64,000 nt of DNA, from contig NZ_CP114905.1 in the NCBI RefSeq assembly GCF_027497195.1, positions 1,302,001 to 1,366,000 on the forward strand. Reading direction: 5' to 3'. Below are positions 1 through 8,415 of this stretch, piece after piece; positions within the stretch are counted from its first letter, which is position 1; the number at the start of each line of letters is the position of its first letter. Made by a program: the position numbers and the translations under genes. The stretch comes from Streptomyces sp. WMMC500 (GTDB lineage Bacteria > Actinomycetota > Actinomycetes > Streptomycetales > Streptomycetaceae). Under the pieces are notes generated by a model. The model worked only from the letters and a program-made list of their open reading frames with translations. It ran no database searches and was not told the origin of the DNA.

Positions 1-1
1 G

Positions 2-958
2 CGTCGCATCGAACGCGCGGTCGTCACCGGTGCCGCCGGCTTCATCGGATCCCACTTGGTGGATACCCTCCTGCGGCGAGGGGTCACCGTCCTCGGCATC
101 GACCGGCGCACCCCCCAGAACAACGATGCGGCGGCGCAGAACCTCCGCGACGCGCTCAGTGAGCCCGCCTTCCGGCTAGCCTCGGGCGACCTGGTCACCG
201 ACGAGCCGAAGCGGTGGCTGGAGGGCGCGGACGCCGTCTTCCACCTGGCCGGCCTTCCCGGTGTTCGGCCGTCGTGGGGAGACGCCTTCCGCGAGTACCT
301 TGCCTGCAACGTGCTGGCCACGCAGCGGCTGATGGAATCCGCCCAGTCCCTCCGCGTGCCCCGCCTGGTCCTCGCTTCCTCCTCCAGCGTCTACGGCGAG
401 ACGGTCGGTACCGGCCCGCTGCGCGAGGACGGCGTCACGGCCCCGAGATCGCCGTACGGCGTCACCAAGCTTGCCGCGGAGCGGCTCGCGCTCGCGTACG
501 CGCTGGCGCCGGGGAGCCCGACCAGCGTGGTCGCGCTCCGCTACTTCACCGTCTACGGTCCCCGGCAACGGCCGGACATGGCCATCGGGCGCATGCTCAG
601 CGCGGTGGTCACAGGGCAGCCGCTGGTGCTGTACGGGGACGGGCGACAGCGCCGGGACTTCACCTTCGTCACCGACGCCGTCGAGGCGACCATCGCGGCC
701 GCCGTCGCGCCCGCCACCGCTGAGGCGGTCAATGTCGGCGGCGGAGACAGTGTGACGGTGCGCCAGGTTCTGCGGCACGTCGCCGACGTCACCGGAAAGG
801 AGGTTCCTGTGACGGCCGACGAGGAGCAGGCGGGTGACGTGCGCACCACGGCCGCCGACCTCTCCAAGGCCCGCACGCTCCTCGCCTACCGGCCCTCGGT
901 AGCCCTGCGAGAGGGCGTCGAACGCCAGTGGGCCTGGTTGTCATCCCGGACCGGGTAG
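2..958 (+). CDS. NAD-dependent epimerase/dehydratase, 5' end outside the window
   Basis: This is an extended short-chain dehydrogenase of the sugar-nucleotide epimerase/dehydratase family, acting in the cytoplasm on an NDP-sugar. The reading frame is open from the first bases. The Rossmann motif GAAGFIGSHL lies just inside the edge, so the start codon is a few codons upstream of the window; the in-frame TTG at 56 falls after this motif and cannot be the start. Further marks are the active-site region SSSSVYGE, the YxxxK pair in SPYGVTKLAAERL, and the RYFTVYGPRQRP substrate loop typical of UDP-glucose/glucuronate epimerases. About 318 residues are visible, near the family's usual 310-330. The substrate cannot be told from the sequence. 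An FkbM methyltransferase relic follows directly, consistent with a polysaccharide locus extending leftward. Confidence 0.9.
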   Translation, partial: RRIERAVVTGAAGFIGSHLVDTLLRRGVTVLGIDRRTPQNNDAAAQNLRDALSEPAFRLASGDLVTDEPKRWLEGADAVFHLAGLPGVRPSWGDAFREYLACNVLATQRLMESAQSLRVPRLVLASSSSVYGETVGTGPLREDGVTAPRSPYGVTKLAAERLALAYALAPGSPTSVVALRYFTVYGPRQRPDMAIGRMLSAVVTGQPLVLYGDGRQRRDFTFVTDAVEATIAAAVAPATAEAVNVGGGDSVTVRQVLRHVADVTGKEVPVTADEEQAGDVRTTAADLSKARTLLAYRPSVALREGVERQWAWLSSRTG

Positions 959-1521
959 GGAGTCAGGACCATGCCTCGACGTCGGGGCACACTACGGCGA
1001 GGCGCTGGACATCGCGCTGGATCCCGGTGAGGTTCGAGCGGATCTACTCCTTCGAGCCGTCGCGGACCTGCCATCGAATCCTGCGGGGCCTCCGCGACTC
1101 CCGGGTCCGCATCGTGCCGGCAGGGCTGTCCGCCAGGGCGGGCGAGGCGACCCTGTTCGGCACCGTCCTGGTCGGGGCGAGCGTGTACGCCGACAAGGGA
1201 CAGCACACCCGGCAGTTGGAGGGCGGAGGCCATCGCTCCGATGCGCGCCACGGACTGGCTGCGCGCGAACACCTCGCCGGACGACGAGGTCTACCTCAGG
1301 CTCAACTGCGAGGGCAGCGGGGCGACGTGCTCGACGCCCTGCCGGACGGCGGAGCCATCGACCGCACCTGCAGCGTCTACGTCGACTTCGACGTGCGGAA
1401 GGTGCCCAGCCAGGTCCACCACCAGGCGTTCATCGAGCGGCGCCTGCACGAGCGGGCCACATCCTTCGTCACGCCGGGCACGCTGGCGCTTCCCGCCGGC
1501 GGCGCGGCCGTGCGGGCATGA
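959..1521 (+). pseudogene. FkbM-family methyltransferase relic, several frameshifts
   Basis: No single frame covers this stretch, but successive frames spell an FkbM-type SAM methyltransferase. LDVGAHYGEALDIA (motif I, from about 975) is in one frame. RIYSFEPS followed by VRIVPAGLSARAGEATLF is in a second. DWLRANTSPDDEVYLRLNCEG (about 1250-1310) is in a third. DVLDALPDGGAIDR and VYVDFDVRKVPSQVH return to the second. At least three frame changes are needed, so the gene is broken or the assembly has several indels here. The N-terminus before motif I seems missing. FkbM enzymes O-methylate sugars or polyketides, which fits the polysaccharide neighbourhood. The following bases to 1725 hold no supportable gene. 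Confidence 0.75.
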
Positions 1522-1725
1522 CTCGTCCCGGTGCGTCCGGTCGAGCGCGCCACGCCGGGCCGCTGGCGGGACCGCCTCGGCCTCCACCGGCCTCCCTACC
1601 TCTGTGCCAGCCGCGCCGAGCGGCGTCTTCCCGAAGCCGGTCTACGCCCTGGCCGCGCCCGTCTGGGTGCCCGGTCTCGGCCGGGCCCCGCCGCTGACCC
1701 AGCCGGCACGCACGGTGTCCGGCCC

Positions 1726-2925
1726 TCACAGCAGGTCGTGGAGCATCGCGGCGACGCGCTGAGGGGAGAACTCGCACTCCGCTCGGGCCCGCAGCCGCCG
1801 TCCCAGTGCCCGCCGCTCCGCCGGGGCGGCGGACACCACGGCGCACACGTGGCCCACGAGCACGTCGAGGTCGCCGACCGGCGCCACGTACGGGTAGCCG
1901 GCGCCGACGACGTCGGCGGATCCGCCCGCGTCCGTCGTCACCACGGGGGTGGCGGAGGCCATGGCCTCCAGCAGCACACGCGGAAATCCTTCCTCGTAGC
2001 TGGGCATGACCACGCAGTCGGCCGCCGCGTACAACTCGGGCAGGTCCCGATTGGGCACCGCGCCCAGCAGCGACATCCGCCCTCCCAGCGCGGGGTCGGC
2101 GGCCTGCCGCACCAGCCGGGCACGCTCGGGCCCGTCCCCGGCCACGACGAGGCGGACACGGACCCCGGATGCGGATTCGGCCGCCGACGCGTCCACCTGG
2201 TCCTCGACGGCCGAGCTGACGGCCGCGAGCAGCGGGGCCAGGAGCCGAACGCCCTTCCGGTACGACAGCCGGTGGACGAAGAGCAGGACGAACTCGGCCT
2301 CGCCCCACCCCAGCCGGGCGCGGGCCCTCGCCCGTTCCCCCTCGTCCAGCGGCGCGAACCGCTTCGCGTCCACGTCGTTGTACAGCAGCCTCATCCGGTG
2401 ACGCGGTACCCCCCAGAGCCCGGCCATGAGCGGGACCATCGTCTCCGGACCGGTCACCAGGCAGTGCACCAGCCGTGCCGTCACCCGGTTGACGACGTCG
2501 TGGGCCCGGTCTCCGAGAGTCTTGCGCTGCTCCGGCTCTCGTACGTCGGGCAGGCCGCTTCGCCACAGCAGGATGCGGTGGCGGTAGAGCGGGCGGGTGA
2601 GAATGAGGATGATCACGAACAGGGTGGAGTAGCGCAGGAAGTACGTGCGATAGCCCGCGCGGGCGCAGCGGTGGATCGTGAGAGCCGTGCCCAGCGCCCG
2701 GCCGAGCCGGCCCCGGCCGGGGACGGGCAGCAGCAGGCGTACCCCGGGCAGCCGGGCGGGGGGTGTACCCCGTTCGACGACTGCCGCGACGTCGATCCGC
2801 TCGCCGAGCGCAGCGAGCAGTGCCGGGATGTGCGCGAAGTGCTCGGACTCGGTCTCGGACAGGTGAGGCACGACGTAGACCAGCCGAGGACGCGCCTCCT
2901 GCGGAGCCCTGGCCATCCGTTCCAT
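1726..2925 (-). CDS. GT-B glycosyltransferase (GT4-like)
   Basis: A retaining GT-B glycosyltransferase of about 400 residues, expected to add a sugar to a lipid-linked glycan at the cytoplasmic membrane face. The C-terminal donor-binding region has the GT4 signature PSYEEGFPRVLLEAMASATP followed by VVTTDAGGSADVV, with a preceding RLSYRKGVRLL loop. A hydrophobic stretch near residues 100-115 (LFVIILILTRPLY) suggests peripheral membrane contact. The frame is open to 2991, but ATG 2925 (or ATG 2916) is preferred because it begins four bases after the stop of the upstream methyltransferase. It is the last gene of a tightly packed leftward operon running from 6847. Donor and acceptor are unknown. 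Confidence 0.88.
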   Translation of the reverse strand: MERMARAPQEARPRLVYVVPHLSETESEHFAHIPALLAALGERIDVAAVVERGTPPARLPGVRLLLPVPGRGRLGRALGTALTIHRCARAGYRTYFLRYSTLFVIILILTRPLYRHRILLWRSGLPDVREPEQRKTLGDRAHDVVNRVTARLVHCLVTGPETMVPLMAGLWGVPRHRMRLLYNDVDAKRFAPLDEGERARARARLGWGEAEFVLLFVHRLSYRKGVRLLAPLLAAVSSAVEDQVDASAAESASGVRVRLVVAGDGPERARLVRQAADPALGGRMSLLGAVPNRDLPELYAAADCVVMPSYEEGFPRVLLEAMASATPVVTTDAGGSADVVGAGYPYVAPVGDLDVLVGHVCAVVSAAPAERRALGRRLRARAECEFSPQRVAAMLHDLL

Positions 2926-2929
2926 CGGC

Positions 2930-3772
2930 CTAGCCCACCGGCTGCGGGTTCTCGGCACGCGGCTGCGGCGCCTCGGCCAGGCGCACCGCACCGCTGATCT
3001 TCCTGGAGTCGAAGAGGAACGCGGGGCGTTGGCCCTTGGCTGCGCAGAAGTCGATGAATGCCCTGCTGCAGTTCACGTCGTCGCTCGCGAGCACCCCGCC
3101 CGGGGCCATCCGGTGCCATGCCTCGCCATATTCGAACAACTGCGGCAGGTACATGTGGTCGCTGTCGTGGAAGAACAGGTCGATCTTCCCGATGCGTGCC
3201 AGCGCCAGTCTCAGTGAGGTCTCGGGTGACGCAGCGCTGAGGATCTTCAGCCGCCACCGGGGGTGGTGGGCCACCAGGCGGCCGGCGGTGGCGTTGACGT
3301 CGAAGCTGTGCAGCACGCCTGCCCCGTTGCGTTCCAGCGCGGCGAGCAGCAGCCAGGAGGAGCGGCCGTCGGCGACCCCGGTCTCCACGACGCATCCCGG
3401 CCGAAGCAGCCTGCCGAGACCGTAGAGCGCGGCGCTGGTTCCGGCCTCGACGCCGTGGGTCCTCGGGTAGTACAACTCCGTTTCGGCGTAGCGGGCAGCC
3501 AGGTTCCCGGCGACCTCCCGGTATTCACCGAGCACCTCGGCGACCTGGCTCGGCTGCCATCCCAGGCTTGCAAGGAACTCGGCCGCCGACATGGCCAGCT
3601 GGCCGCCGGAGCGGGTGAAGTCCGCGATGCCCGGCGGGGTGCACCGGCGGATGCCTGCCCCCAGCGCGCGCATCGCCAGATGCCCGCTCAGCACCGAGGC
3701 GACCGGCCTCACGCCCGCCTGCCTGACCCATCGGCGGAGCGTCTCCGCCCGCCTCACAGTGTTATGGCTCAT
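2930..3772 (-). CDS. class I SAM-dependent methyltransferase (Methyltransf_24-like)
   Basis: A 280-residue cytoplasmic methyltransferase. The SAM-binding core begins near residue 128 with VVETGVADGRSSWLLLAAL, then LHSFDVNA (acidic loop), IDLFFHDSDHMY (motif with Asp pair) and GGVLASDDVNCS, the order expected for the Methyltransf_24/cephalosporin-hydroxylase-like group. The first 100 residues form a less conserved helical domain. A GGAGGG sequence precedes ATG 3772, although the spacing of about 12 bases is long. It lies between two glycosyltransferases, with 21 bases to the upstream gene and 4 to the downstream one, so it probably modifies a sugar of the polysaccharide repeat unit. The acceptor cannot be deduced. 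Confidence 0.85.
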   Translation of the reverse strand: MSHNTVRRAETLRRWVRQAGVRPVASVLSGHLAMRALGAGIRRCTPPGIADFTRSGGQLAMSAAEFLASLGWQPSQVAEVLGEYREVAGNLAARYAETELYYPRTHGVEAGTSAALYGLGRLLRPGCVVETGVADGRSSWLLLAALERNGAGVLHSFDVNATAGRLVAHHPRWRLKILSAASPETSLRLALARIGKIDLFFHDSDHMYLPQLFEYGEAWHRMAPGGVLASDDVNCSRAFIDFCAAKGQRPAFLFDSRKISGAVRLAEAPQPRAENPQPVG

Positions 3773-3793
3773 GCTCTGGTGTTTCCCTCCGTG

Positions 3794-4954
3794 TCAGTCT
3801 GAAGTGGACGGCGCAGCGGCCACGGAACGGAAGAGAGTGGCCAGCATGGCGATGTTGGTCTCGAAGCCGTACGTCGCGAGGGCGCGGCGACGTACCGCCT
3901 CCAGCTGCCCGGCGCTGTGCGGAGATCCGAGGACGCGGCGCACGCCCGCTGCGATGTCCTCCGGCTCGGGGTCGACCAGGGTCACGCTCTCCCAGCCCTC
4001 GGTGGCCGCCGGGATGCCGCCGACCGAGGTGGCGATGACGGGAACGCCGGAGGCCGCGGCCTCCATCAGCGTGCGCGGCATCCCCTCGTCCCGCGAGGAG
4101 ATGACGAAGAGGTCCGTACCGGCCATCTCCTCGCGCACCTCCGCCACGTCCCGCGCGCCGAGGAACGTCACATGGCCGCCGAGCCCCAGGTGGTGGGCCT
4201 GCTGCGCGAGGATGCCTCGGAGCGGCCCGTCCCCCACGATGCGCAGCCGCAGGCCGGGCAGTGTCGCGACGAGCTCGGCGACAGCGGCGAGCAATAGGTC
4301 GTAGCCCTTGGACGGGTGAAGCCGGCCCACCGCCAACAGCCGGGGAGCGGAGGGATCTGCCAGCGGCGGCCGGGCGCGCGGCAGGGGTTGCTCCCAGTCG
4401 GGAAGCAGCCGGGAGGGGATCAGGACGGAAGAGATGCCGCGTCGCCGCAGCGCCTCGGCGATCGACCGGGCGACGACGCGGCGGGCTGTGCTGCGCTGGG
4501 CGAACACCACGACGGCCCGGCGCAGCACCGCCCGACGCCGGCGTCCCAACGAAGCGACGGGCAGCCCGAGGTAGTCGCCGTGCACGTCCATCAGCCAGGG
4601 ACGCCTGACGCGGCGCGAGACCAGCCACGCGGCGAGCCACCCCCACGGCTCCGCGCCGTTGAGCACGACGACCTCTCCCCGGCGGGCGGCGGCGCGCGCG
4701 AGCCGCGTGCCGGTCATGACCGCCCCGGCCACCCATGCCAGCGAGCGCACGCCGGGCCGGCGCGGCCGCCTGACGACGTGCAGCGATCCGAGCCGCAAAT
4801 CCAGCGACGGCCCCGCCCAGACGCAGTGCGCCCGGCCGAGCTGCTTGCCCAGCGCCTCCCAGGTGCTGAAGTCCTTGGAGACGGTGACGTTCGGCTGCCG
4901 GGCGGCGGAGAACGTCACGACGGTGAGCCTGCGCGGAGCATGCTGGGCGGTCAT
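3794..4954 (-). CDS. GT4-family glycosyltransferase
   Basis: A 386-residue GT-B glycosyltransferase. The N-terminal acceptor half contains VVVLNGAEPWGWLAAWLV and LMDVHGDYLGLP. The C-terminal donor half begins near residue 205 with LLAVGRLHPSKGYDLLLAA and contains SSRDEGMPRTLMEAAASG followed by VPVIATSVGGIPAA, the EX7E-type GT4 signature. ATG 4954 shares a base with the stop codon of the WbqC-like gene, indicating translational coupling. The position in a run of glycan genes supports a role in building the repeat unit. Sugar specificity is unknown. Confidence 0.9.
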   Translation of the reverse strand: MTAQHAPRRLTVVTFSAARQPNVTVSKDFSTWEALGKQLGRAHCVWAGPSLDLRLGSLHVVRRPRRPGVRSLAWVAGAVMTGTRLARAAARRGEVVVLNGAEPWGWLAAWLVSRRVRRPWLMDVHGDYLGLPVASLGRRRRAVLRRAVVVFAQRSTARRVVARSIAEALRRRGISSVLIPSRLLPDWEQPLPRARPPLADPSAPRLLAVGRLHPSKGYDLLLAAVAELVATLPGLRLRIVGDGPLRGILAQQAHHLGLGGHVTFLGARDVAEVREEMAGTDLFVISSRDEGMPRTLMEAAASGVPVIATSVGGIPAATEGWESVTLVDPEPEDIAAGVRRVLGSPHSAGQLEAVRRRALATYGFETNIAMLATLFRSVAAAPSTSD

Positions 4955-5649
4955 CAGGGGCTGAGCCTGTAGTGGGACAGCAGCGGGGGCAGTTCGGGCG
5001 GTTCCAGCCGCGCCCAGGCGTCGACCGCCGAGAGGCGGGGGACGAACGATGCGTCGCCCTGGTCGTACGCGGGGTGATCGAAGTCGAAGAACTTCAAGGA
5101 GATGCCCTGCTCAGCGAAGGCCGCCGGGTCCAGGTACTCCCGTCCGCCGGGACCCGAGAGGTACTCGTCGGCGCCCACCTCCCGGCATAAGTTGACCAGC
5201 CGCTCGCTTCGGGTCCCGGGCACCCGGAGCGCGGAGGCGCGCACGCGGGGCACGGTGACGCCGAACTGGCCGAGCAGCCAGCCGGCGAGGCCGAGGTTGA
5301 GATCGGCTAGGCGGCCGCCGACGGGTGTCGCGTCCAGCAACTCCAGGACAGGGCCGATGCGCTTCGCCCCCGGGGTGTCGGCGAGCGCCTGCGTCAGCCG
5401 TCCCCGGTAGCGCCGCCGCCAGTGCGGCACCTCGTAGATCCGCACCTCGTGGATGGGGGTGCCGAGGGGTGCGGACACGGGAACGGTCAGCCAGGTGGGA
5501 CGCCCGTTCAGCAGGACCAGGTTGCGGTTCTGGACGTAGTTCTTCCGGTACGGAACCGAGTCGAGCACGATCCACAGATCACAGGCGGCCACCTTGGCGA
5601 GGAGGCCGAGCCATGGCAGGTGCTCGGGCTGGTGGATGGTGACCCTCAC
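4954..5649 (-). CDS. WbqC-like family protein
   Basis: A 231-residue protein of the WbqC-like family. The N-terminus MRVTIHQPEHLPWLGLLAKV and the following DLWIVLDSVPYRKNYVQNRN are the family hallmark; SGPGGREYL lies near residue 165 and FFDFDHPAY near 190. The GTG start at 5649 is preceded by GGGAGGG five bases upstream. Family members occur in O-antigen, capsule and natural-product glycosylation loci, often beside acyltransferases or transaminases, and their biochemical role is still poorly defined. It lies between a PIG-L deacetylase and a glycosyltransferase, suggesting a role in amino-sugar modification, but this is inference from position only. Confidence 0.88.
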   Translation of the reverse strand: MRVTIHQPEHLPWLGLLAKVAACDLWIVLDSVPYRKNYVQNRNLVLLNGRPTWLTVPVSAPLGTPIHEVRIYEVPHWRRRYRGRLTQALADTPGAKRIGPVLELLDATPVGGRLADLNLGLAGWLLGQFGVTVPRVRASALRVPGTRSERLVNLCREVGADEYLSGPGGREYLDPAAFAEQGISLKFFDFDHPAYDQGDASFVPRLSAVDAWARLEPPELPPLLSHYRLSP

Positions 5650-5662
5650 AATGCCCTCCCCG

Positions 5663-6331
5663 TCACATCAGGGCTTCCATGCGGGAGATCTCGAATGCCT
5701 CGCCGTACCGGGCGCCCATCTCGTAGCCCCGGTAGCGGGAGCGGGCCTCGACGCCCTCGATCCACTTCTCCCCGCCGTACTTCTCGTACTCCGACCGGTG
5801 CTGGCGTAACGCCCGGAGCTTCAGCTCGGCTGTGTCGTCGATATTGACGTACAGCTGGGGTCGGAAGCCGACGTAGCTACGCCCGGCGGGCGTGATCGGC
5901 TCGTACATGACGATGGAGTTGGAGTACCTGCCGGCGGCGATGGTGGCGAGCGAAGTGTTGGCGTGGGACCGGTGCGTGTCGAACGGCCAGTGGGTGAAGA
6001 CCAGAGTGGGTCTGAAGTCGTCGATGACCTCGTTGATGGCCTCCACCACGGTCGAGTGGTTCTCCACGTCCTTGGCGGGGAACTCCAGGATGTCGAGCTG
6101 CTTCACGCCCAGAGTCGTGGCGGCCTCTTTCCCCTCCGCCACCGCCACCCCGGCCTCGCGGCAGCGGCTTCCGTCGTACGCGGTGTAGGCGGAGGTGCTC
6201 ATCACCAGGAAACGCACCAGCGCCCCGGCCCGGACCAGGCGGGCGGCGGTGCCCGCGGCCGCGAGCTCGATGTCGTCGAGGTGGGCTCCTACGAAGAGGC
6301 TCCGCTCGAATGTCGGGTTACTGCAGAGCAT
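5663..6331 (-). CDS. PIG-L/LmbE-family deacetylase
   Basis: A 222-residue zinc-dependent N-deacetylase of the PIG-L/LmbE superfamily. The metal and catalytic motif AHLDDIELAAAGTAA lies at about residues 16-30 (the usual HPDDE, with Leu for Pro). The second metal His is in THWPFDTHRSHANTS near residue 115. Members remove acetyl groups from N-acetylamino sugars such as GlcNAc conjugates. The ATG at 6331 follows a GAGGA ribosome site. It is 12 bases downstream of a GNAT gene and 13 upstream of the WbqC-like gene. The trio could deacetylate an amino sugar and re-acylate the free amine. That pathway is an inference. Confidence 0.9.
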   Translation of the reverse strand: MLCSNPTFERSLFVGAHLDDIELAAAGTAARLVRAGALVRFLVMSTSAYTAYDGSRCREAGVAVAEGKEAATTLGVKQLDILEFPAKDVENHSTVVEAINEVIDDFRPTLVFTHWPFDTHRSHANTSLATIAAGRYSNSIVMYEPITPAGRSYVGFRPQLYVNIDDTAELKLRALRQHRSEYEKYGGEKWIEGVEARSRYRGYEMGARYGEAFEISRMEALM

Positions 6332-6343
6332 CGTGGTGTCCTC

Positions 6344-6847
6344 TCACCGTTCTGCCGACGTCCTGCCGGCACGGGCCGGGTCCGGTCGCGCCAGCGCGGC
6401 CTTCCCGGCCGGTGTGCTGCCAGTAACGCGGAATCCCGCGCGTTCGTAGAGCGAGAGCGCTGGTTTGTTATGGGGGTCGCAGACGACGGTCACGGTCCCG
6501 GGGACCTCGGTGAGGAAGCGGTCGAGCAGTTGGGAGGCGGTGCCGGTGCCCCAGTGGCCCGGGTCGGTGGCCAACCGGTGGATGTGCGCCCCGTGTTGCT
6601 GCCGGGAGGCGATGAGGAACCCGACCGGGCTGCCCCGAGCCACGGCGACGAGGCTCAGCTCTTGCTTGCCGGGCAGCGCGCGGGTGAAGTTCTCCGCCCG
6701 CCACGGCTCGTCGTCGTAATGGCTGCTGGCCTGGTGGGCCCGTCGTTCCACCTCGACGAGCGCGGGAATGAGATGGTCCGCCACATGCTCCAGCCGCAGC
6801 AGCTGCCGCCGTGGGCGAGCCGCGGCTGATTCTCCCCTGCCGTCCAT
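6344..6847 (-). CDS. GNAT-family N-acetyltransferase
   Basis: A GNAT acyltransferase of about 167 residues. The acetyl-CoA pyrophosphate-binding motif appears as HIHRLATDPGHWGTGTASQL (motif A region), and motif B as NKPALSLYERAGFRVTG, both typical of the fold. ATG 6847 is preferred over the longer frame start at 6907 because GGGAG lies five bases upstream and the extension has no domain character. It is the first gene of a leftward operon (GNAT, PIG-L, WbqC, GT, methyltransferase, GT). By position it may acylate an amino sugar freed by the PIG-L enzyme, but GNAT substrates are very diverse and a stand-alone detoxifying role is possible. Confidence 0.82.
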   Translation of the reverse strand: MDGRGESAAARPRRQLLRLEHVADHLIPALVEVERRAHQASSHYDDEPWRAENFTRALPGKQELSLVAVARGSPVGFLIASRQQHGAHIHRLATDPGHWGTGTASQLLDRFLTEVPGTVTVVCDPHNKPALSLYERAGFRVTGSTPAGKAALARPDPARAGRTSAER

Positions 6848-6912
6848 ACAGACTCCCGCAGTCGAACCGTCACCCTCTGCAATCAGAGTGACACGGCATA
6901 GAGCCATATGGG

Positions 6913-6934
6913 GGATGATGCGTCAAATTCATCC
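6913..6934. promoter_or_regulatory. inverted repeat in a divergent promoter region
   Basis: GGATGA and TCATCC form perfect 6-base arms around a 10-base centre, between the divergent GNAT operon (start 6847) and the Wzy-like gene (start 7027). The location suits an operator controlling either direction. No known regulator consensus was recognised. Confidence 0.35.
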
Positions 6935-7026
6935 GAAAGAAGTATGTGTTCCGCTTGCGGGGCCTTCCGTGCACGCTTCGCGGCAGACTGAGCGCGGCCG
7001 TCGTCGGATGCGCAGGTGGAGGAACC

Positions 7027-8415
7027 GTGCGACATCGTGTGATGCGGAGCCTGTCCAGGGATGCCTCCCTGCCGCTGGTCGGCGCGGCGGCTGGCCTGCT
7101 CCTGCTCACGTACGGCCTTGCCGCGCACGGCGATCTGGTCTCTGGTCTGCTGGCGTCGCCGGAGTCCGAGGCGGCTCAGGCGGGGGGTGACGGGGGGTGG
7201 GGCGTGGTCCCCCTGGTCGGGGCGGTCGCGGTCGCCGCCGCTCTGCTGCTGCCGCGCGGCGTGCTGCTGGCGGCGGCCGTCGTGACGGTCCACGGGCTGG
7301 GCACCAGCGCGCTCATGTCCCCGGTGGTGGGGCCGCTGCTCGCCAGCGACCTGTTGCTGCTGATGTATCTGGTGCGCGTGCCGGTGCTGCCACGCCAGGA
7401 GGGTCTGGGAGCGGCGCGCCGGCTCGTCGGCCCGTCCCTGGCGCTCTTCCTGGCCTGGTCCCTCCTGGCCACGGTCATCGCAGGGGCGTCGGCGACGCCT
7501 CTGCTGCGGATTGCTGTCTACGCAGCGGCGTTCATGGCAATGTCGCGTCGCGGTGCCACCGAGCGGCGGGTGGTCTACGGCGTGGTCCTCTGCTATGCCC
7601 TGGTCAACCTTGCCGGCGGCGTGCTTCAGGGGCAGACCCGCCTGGTGGGCCTGGACATCGGTGATCCGGCGCAGGCCGGGATGCTGCTGCTGGCCGCGCT
7701 GTGTCCCCTACTGAGCGGCGAACTCCGTTTCACCGGCCGCTGGGTAGTCGCCGCGGCGCTGCTGGGCGGGATCCTGCTGACGCAGACCCGCGGCGTGTGG
7801 TTCGCCGCCGTCGTCATGCTCGTTGTCTGGCGGATGCCGAGGCGGTCGCCGGGCCGGCTCGTCGTCGTCCTCCTGTGCATGGCGGTGCTGGGGTTCGAGA
7901 TCGTCGACTCGGTGTCCCAGCGTTTCGGACTCAACGGGGACAGCGTCGGATACCGGGTACACAGCGTCGTCAACGGGATTCGCGACGGCATGGCCAATCC
8001 CGTCTTCGGGAGCGGCTGGGGGGAGGTCTCGTCCATGGAGTACCTCAGGCAGCACCTGTCGGACACTCCCGAGGAGGTCCTGCCCTACAACCTGTTCATC
8101 AGCGTCTTCGCCTTCACGGGAGTCCCGGGCCTGCTGCTGCTGACGCTGTTTCTGGCAGTGCTGCTGATCTCACTGCGCGCCGCCCGCAGCGACGCCCCCC
8201 TGCTGTTCACGGTCGCCGTGTTGGCCATGTCCCTCTCCGAGATGACGCTCTTCGCCGGTTCCATGCTGACGCTGCTGTTCTTCGTCTACGCCGGCCTGTC
8301 CTTCGGCCGGGAGGACGACGCGCCGTGCGGTGACGGGCTACTCAAGGAGGGGAGTCCCCCGTCGATGGGTCGCGGCTCGGCTCCGCCGGGCCACGCGGCG
8401 GGGGCATCGCCCTGA
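7027..8415 (+). CDS. O-antigen ligase/polymerase-like membrane protein (Wzy-like)
   Basis: A polytopic membrane protein of about 463 residues with roughly 10-12 hydrophobic segments, e.g. LPLVGAAAGLLLLTYGLA near the start and FTVAVLAMSLSEMTLFA near the end. A large hydrophilic loop at about residues 300-350 contains GYRVHSVVNGIRDGMANPVF and GSGWGEV. This arrangement is that of Wzy polymerase/O-antigen ligase (Wzy_C) proteins, which join lipid-linked repeat units outside the membrane. GTG 7027 is chosen because GGTGGAGG lies four to five bases upstream; the frame itself is open from 6946. Its 3' end overlaps the convergent Wzx-like gene by 74 bases. WaaL-type ligation rather than polymerisation cannot be excluded. 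Confidence 0.82.
   Translation: MRHRVMRSLSRDASLPLVGAAAGLLLLTYGLAAHGDLVSGLLASPESEAAQAGGDGGWGVVPLVGAVAVAAALLLPRGVLLAAAVVTVHGLGTSALMSPVVGPLLASDLLLLMYLVRVPVLPRQEGLGAARRLVGPSLALFLAWSLLATVIAGASATPLLRIAVYAAAFMAMSRRGATERRVVYGVVLCYALVNLAGGVLQGQTRLVGLDIGDPAQAGMLLLAALCPLLSGELRFTGRWVVAAALLGGILLTQTRGVWFAAVVMLVVWRMPRRSPGRLVVVLLCMAVLGFEIVDSVSQRFGLNGDSVGYRVHSVVNGIRDGMANPVFGSGWGEVSSMEYLRQHLSDTPEEVLPYNLFISVFAFTGVPGLLLLTLFLAVLLISLRAARSDAPLLFTVAVLAMSLSEMTLFAGSMLTLLFFVYAGLSFGREDDAPCGDGLLKEGSPPSMGRGSAPPGHAAGASP

Noticed and set aside
1531..2997. 488-residue forward open frame opposite the glycosyltransferase
   Set aside because: It is the high-GC antisense shadow of the glycosyltransferase gene, with Pro/Arg/His-rich, domain-free sequence.
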